Below are positions 61,169-64,000 of a DNA stretch of 64,000 bases, piece after piece. The stretch comes from DASPNM01 sp035626515 (GTDB taxonomy: Bacteria > Bacteroidota > Bacteroidia > Chitinophagales > Chitinophagaceae). The DNA lies in assembly GCA_035626515.1 (NCBI GenBank), contig DASPNM010000014.1, forward strand, positions 1 to 64,000. Reading direction: 5' to 3'. The first letter of the stretch is position 1, and each line of letters opens with the position of its first letter. The notes under the pieces were generated by a model. The model was not told where the DNA came from. It saw nothing but the letters and a program-made list of their open reading frames with translations, and did not search any database. Made by a program: the position numbers and the translations under genes.

Positions 61169-62254
61169 ATGAAAAAAGCTTTTTTCATCCTGCTCGTGTT
61201 CTTGCCCACGGTATTGCTGTCCCAGCAAAAAGCCGGGCACCTGATACTGGTAACGCTCGACGGTCTTCGGTGGCAGGAAGTATTTGGAGGAATGGATTCG
61301 GCGATCGCGAACAACCCAAAATTCAACCAGCAGGACAGCGCCTATATTTTCAAGAAATACTGGCATCCTGAGTTAGACCGGCGGCGGGAGCTGTTGATGC
61401 CGTTTCTTTGGAGCGTGGTAAAGGAGAAAGGACAGATCTGGGGAAACCGAAAATACGGCAACCGGGTCGACAATGCCAACCCGCATTGGTTCAGCTATCC
61501 CGGTTACAGCGAGATGCTTACCGGGTTTGCAGACAGCTCGATCAACAGCAATGATTTTGCTGCAAACCCGCATGTGACGGTTCTGGAGTTTTTGAATCGC
61601 CAGCCTTCTTTGCGCGGAAAGGTTGCGGCGTTCACCGCTTGGGACGCCTTCGACCGCATCCTCAACGAGCGGCGGGCCGGCTTTCCCGTCGTTGCAGCTT
61701 TCGATTCTGCGGGCGGCGCAAGGCCGAACGCCGCGGAGCGGCTCATCAACAGGCTCAAGTGGGAAGCTTACCGGCCTTTTCACGATTACGAATGCCTGGA
61801 CGTGTTCACGCATTATGCGGCTTTCGAACATCTCCGTGCCCGCAGGCCACGCGTGCTTTACATTGCATACGGGGAAACCGACGAGTGGGCGCACGCCGGC
61901 CAGTACCGGGACTATCTGAATGCAGCAAAACAGGTGGATGACTGGCTGCGCCAGCTATGGAATTTTGTGCAGTCAGATCCGCAGTACAGGAACCGCACAG
62001 CGATGTTCGTCACCGTTGATCATGGACGTGGTGATCGTATGAAAGAAGAATGGACCAGCCACAACAGCAAGATTGCCGACTCTCACGAGATTTGGTTCGC
62101 TGTTGTGGGGCCGGGAGTGCGGCCCGGCGGAGAAATGAAAGAGACAACGCAAATTTATCAAAAGCAAATTGCTGCAACCCTCGCACGGCTCCTCGGATAT
62201 CGCTATCGCGCTGCTCACCCGGTGGCGAACGGGATAGATGAAATTTTCCGCTGA
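61169..62254 (+). CDS. Alkaline phosphatase superfamily protein (phosphodiesterase/sulfatase-like), secreted
   Basis: The 361-aa protein has a signal peptide (MKKAFFILLVFLPTVLLSQ) and the metal-binding layout of the alkaline phosphatase superfamily: VTLDGLRWQEVFGG, SYPGYSEMLTGF with the probable nucleophile, GETDEWAHAG and TVDHGRGDRMKEEWTSHN, then SHEIWFAVVGPGV. It may cut phosphodiesters, phosphonates or sulfates; the sequence does not decide. Its stop directly abuts the convergent crotonase stop. Confidence 0.85.
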   Translation: MKKAFFILLVFLPTVLLSQQKAGHLILVTLDGLRWQEVFGGMDSAIANNPKFNQQDSAYIFKKYWHPELDRRRELLMPFLWSVVKEKGQIWGNRKYGNRVDNANPHWFSYPGYSEMLTGFADSSINSNDFAANPHVTVLEFLNRQPSLRGKVAAFTAWDAFDRILNERRAGFPVVAAFDSAGGARPNAAERLINRLKWEAYRPFHDYECLDVFTHYAAFEHLRARRPRVLYIAYGETDEWAHAGQYRDYLNAAKQVDDWLRQLWNFVQSDPQYRNRTAMFVTVDHGRGDRMKEEWTSHNSKIADSHEIWFAVVGPGVRPGGEMKETTQIYQKQIAATLARLLGYRYRAAHPVANGIDEIFR

Positions 62255-63028
62255 TCAGCGCCCCGTAAAATTAGGTTTTCGTTTTTCCAGGAATGCCGAG
62301 GTGCCTTCTTTCATGTCGGAGGTGGCGAAACATTCCCCGAAAAGTTTTACTTCGAGGTCGTACCCCGGCTGGTTGTGGTCGAAATTATTGACGGATTCGA
62401 TGACTTTCGCGACGGCGAAAGGTGCTTTGGAACCAATTGTCTGCAGAATTTCCTTGCATTTGGGAAGCAATTCCTCCTGTGAAGTGATGTGGTTCACGAC
62501 GCCGTATTGCTCGGCTTCTTTGGCGGAGATCATATTTCCGCTCATCAAAAGCTCCATTGCGCGGTTGCGGCCTATCAACTGCGTTAGGCGCTGCGTAGCG
62601 CCATACCCGGGGATCAGGCCCAGGTTCACTTCAGGCTGACCAAACTTCGCATTTTCGCTGCAGTAAATGAAATGGCAGGCAAGGGCAAGCTCGCAGCCGC
62701 CGCCGAGAGCGAACCCGTTCACGGCCGCAATGATCGGCTTCGGGCAATTCTCGATTTTGTCAAAAATTTGTTGACCGCGTTTCGCGAGCTGCATACCCTG
62801 TTTGGGATCGAGCCCGGTGAACTCCGAAATATCGGCGCCCGCGACAAAACTTTTTTGGCCGGAGCCGGTGATGATCGCGCTTTTTATTTCCGGATTACTG
62901 TACACTTCATCAACAACAGCCTCCAGCTCAGTAAGCACCTGGCGATTCAACGCATTCAGCTTTTCGGGACGATTGATAGTGATGACAAAAATTCCCTGGT
63001 CATTTTCGGTAACGAGCGTTTTATACAT
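62255..63028 (-). CDS. Enoyl-CoA hydratase/isomerase family protein (crotonase)
   Basis: The 257-aa protein has the crotonase oxyanion-hole segments GSGQKSFVAGADISEF and AVNGFALGGGCELALACH, and a catalytic Glu in FGQPEVNLGLIPGYGATQRL. It probably hydrates short-chain enoyl-CoA in beta-oxidation or amino-acid breakdown. It lies three bases after the B12-binding domain gene on the same strand, a fit with acyl-CoA metabolism. Confidence 0.92.
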   Translation of the reverse strand: MYKTLVTENDQGIFVITINRPEKLNALNRQVLTELEAVVDEVYSNPEIKSAIITGSGQKSFVAGADISEFTGLDPKQGMQLAKRGQQIFDKIENCPKPIIAAVNGFALGGGCELALACHFIYCSENAKFGQPEVNLGLIPGYGATQRLTQLIGRNRAMELLMSGNMISAKEAEQYGVVNHITSQEELLPKCKEILQTIGSKAPFAVAKVIESVNNFDHNQPGYDLEVKLFGECFATSDMKEGTSAFLEKRKPNFTGR

Positions 63029-63031
63029 GCG

Positions 63032-63439
63032 CTAAAAATTTCGGTGCGTGCGAACCCAGTCCTGGATGTACCCGGCAATGACTGAAGTGGGAGTTCCGGG
63101 AGGGAAAAGGCGTCCTACGCCCATTTCCTTAAGCCTGTTCAAATCGTCGTCAGGAATGATTCCGCCGCCGGTGAGCAGCACATCGTTCATCTCCTTTTCC
63201 TTCATCAGCGCGACGATGCGTGGAAAGACAGTCATGTGTGCACCCGATAAAATGCTGATGCCGATCGCATCGACATCTTCCTGGAGGGCGGTGTTCACCA
63301 CCATTTCGGGCGTTTGGCGCAACCCGGTGTAGATCACTTCCATTCCTGCATTGCGCAGGGCGGTGGCGATCACCTTTGCCCCGCGGTCGTGGCCGTCGAG
63401 TCCCACCTTGGCAACCAGTACCCTGATCGGACGATTCAT
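63032..63439 (-). CDS. Stand-alone B12-binding domain (methylmalonyl-CoA mutase C-terminal type)
   Basis: The 135-aa protein has the cobalamin-binding motif DGHDRG with the axial His, then ISILSGAH and [12 protein letters not shown], all as in the C-terminal half of methylmalonyl-CoA mutase. No catalytic barrel is fused, so it is a separate small subunit, for a mutase such as isobutyryl-CoA or methylmalonyl-CoA mutase encoded elsewhere. The ATG at 63439 ([18 protein letters not shown]) is chosen over an upstream frame overlapping the kinase gene. It lies next to an enoyl-CoA hydratase gene; epimerase is at 49.5 kb. Confidence 0.9.
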   Translation of the reverse strand: MNRPIRVLVAKVGLDGHDRGAKVIATALRNAGMEVIYTGLRQTPEMVVNTALQEDVDAIGISILSGAHMTVFPRIVALMKEKEMNDVLLTGGGIIPDDDLNRLKEMGVGRLFPPGTPTSVIAGYIQDWVRTHRNF

Positions 63440-63473
63440 CGTGCAGCGAAAATAAGGAATAAGGCTGCTTGGA

Positions 63474-64000
63474 TCAGGCAACCTGGTGCACGGGTATGTC
63501 TACTTCCAGCCTGCAGCCTTTTCCCGGCGCCGAAATGATCTGTACCGTACCTGAGTAATACTCCACGCGGCTGCTGATGTTGCGCAGGCCTATGCCGGCA
63601 GGTTTCTCACCGGGATCGAAACCGACGCCCCTGTCGGCGACCGCAATGGAAAGGTGATGATTCGGAAGCGAGCGAATGCTGATCGTGGCGGTGTCTGAGT
63701 GCGAGTACTTCCGGATGTTGTTGAGCTGCTCCTGAATGATGCGGTAGATGGTCAGTTCCACTTCTTTGTCCATCCTGCCTTCCATTTCATTTTTGTAGTT
63801 CAGCTCCACGCGAAATTCCTGTGCGATGTTGACGCGGTTTACCAGGTCCTGCAGCGCTTCGTACAGGCTGATATCGCCGAGCGAAGGAGCCACCAGTGTT
63901 TTGGAAAGCTTTCGGATCTCTTCGATGGCCGAGCCCAGGTATTCGTAGCTGAGTTGCACGAGATTCTCGCTCGTCTCGGTCTTTTCGAGTATCATCTTCA
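63474..64000 (-). CDS. Sensor histidine kinase, C-terminal part (cut by window edge)
   Basis: The frame continues past the right edge; about 175 codons are visible. The end of the dimerisation helices ([23 protein letters not shown]) and a complete HATPase domain are seen: [13 protein letters not shown] (N box), [11 protein letters not shown] (G1) and [11 protein letters not shown] (G2). This pattern is that of NarL/LuxR-type histidine kinases; the phosphorylated His lies outside the window. Its partner regulator is not visible. It ends 34 bases before the B12-binding gene. Confidence 0.87.
   Translation of the reverse strand, partial: KMILEKTETSENLVQLSYEYLGSAIEEIRKLSKTLVAPSLGDISLYEALQDLVNRVNIAQEFRVELNYKNEMEGRMDKEVELTIYRIIQEQLNNIRKYSHSDTATISIRSLPNHHLSIAVADRGVGFDPGEKPAGIGLRNISSRVEYYSGTVQIISAPGKGCRLEVDIPVHQVA

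Noticed and set aside
1..64000. Defence islands, prophage, transposons
   Set aside because: No integrase, transposase, nuclease-helicase cluster, toxin pair or restriction gene was recognised on either strand.

Overview
This 64 kb window looks like chromosomal DNA of a Bacteroidota bacterium, most likely from the Chitinophagales/Sphingobacteriales side of the phylum. Direct signs are: three large secreted proteins with C-terminal type IX secretion (T9SS) sorting domains; gldF-gldG gliding genes; a MurF-alanine racemase fusion; DUF3098 beside ftsX; an RprY-like response regulator; a TonB-dependent FecA-like receptor; almost no Shine-Dalgarno sequences; and the Bacteroidota -7 promoter box TAnnTTTG directly upstream of many genes. 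I see no insertion sequence, prophage, CRISPR array, rRNA or convincing tRNA. The gene order is dense and of core-genome type.

Layout. 1-6.9 kb: the 5' part of pdxA (runs off the left edge), two T9SS cargo proteins and a small lipoprotein, closed by a strong terminator. 7.0-12.1 kb: ksgA with a 2-hydroxyacid dehydrogenase, an NTF2-like lipoprotein, greA with a terminator-like leader, a HIT protein, ruvC and an LPG-synthase-type membrane protein. 12.0-16.3 kb (minus): ftsX, DUF3098, uppP, a UMF1-type transporter and a metallo-beta-lactamase-fold hydrolase. 16.4-23.3 kb: leuS, a 1048-aa T9SS adhesin-like protein with an internal duplication, and an M23 peptidase-domain protein. 23.3-32.2 kb: a COG2085-type oxidoreductase, ruvB, an OmpR-type regulator, a GroES-like co-chaperonin, recQ, a copper-type P-ATPase, tsaE and alanine dehydrogenase. 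32.2-38 kb: an orphan ABC ATPase overlapping lpxA, a cysteine-rich AraC regulator, a repeat-filled spacer, and ferritin divergent from a FecA-like receptor. 38-46 kb: ileS, a histone-H1-like/DksA-like fusion, a beta-barrel protein, a collagen-like lipoprotein, a PhoD-like phosphatase, a YcxB-like protein and a GNAT acetyltransferase. 46-59 kb: acpP-fabF-rnc, methylmalonyl-CoA epimerase, iscS-iscU-iscA, gldF-gldG, terC, murF-alr and lspA. 59-64 kb: a repeat-rich spacer, a small unknown gene, fumC, an alkaline-phosphatase-superfamily protein, an enoyl-CoA hydratase-like gene, a stand-alone B12-binding domain and the 3' part of a sensor histidine kinase (runs off the right edge).

How the genes fit together. 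Envelope assembly is heavily represented (uppP, lpxA, murF-alr, lspA, ftsX, M23), as are information processing (leuS, ileS, ksgA, greA, ruvB, ruvC, recQ, rnc, tsaE), Fe-S cluster assembly, iron uptake and storage, and propionate/methylmalonyl-CoA metabolism (epimerase plus B12-binding domain). Many neighbours overlap at stop/start codons or converge tail to tail with little or no spacer, which is typical of a compact genome.

No obvious new defence or mobile system is visible. The observations I rate highest are an intrinsic-terminator-like hairpin between promoter and start codon of greA, promoters placed so close to start codons that ksgA, tsaE and copA should give leaderless mRNAs, a ruvC whose conserved N-terminus lacks any ATG/GTG/TTG start, the H1-like/DksA-like fusion next to ileS, and several families of intergenic repeats (a palindrome with compensatory changes, and a telomere-like heptamer inside the isc operon).
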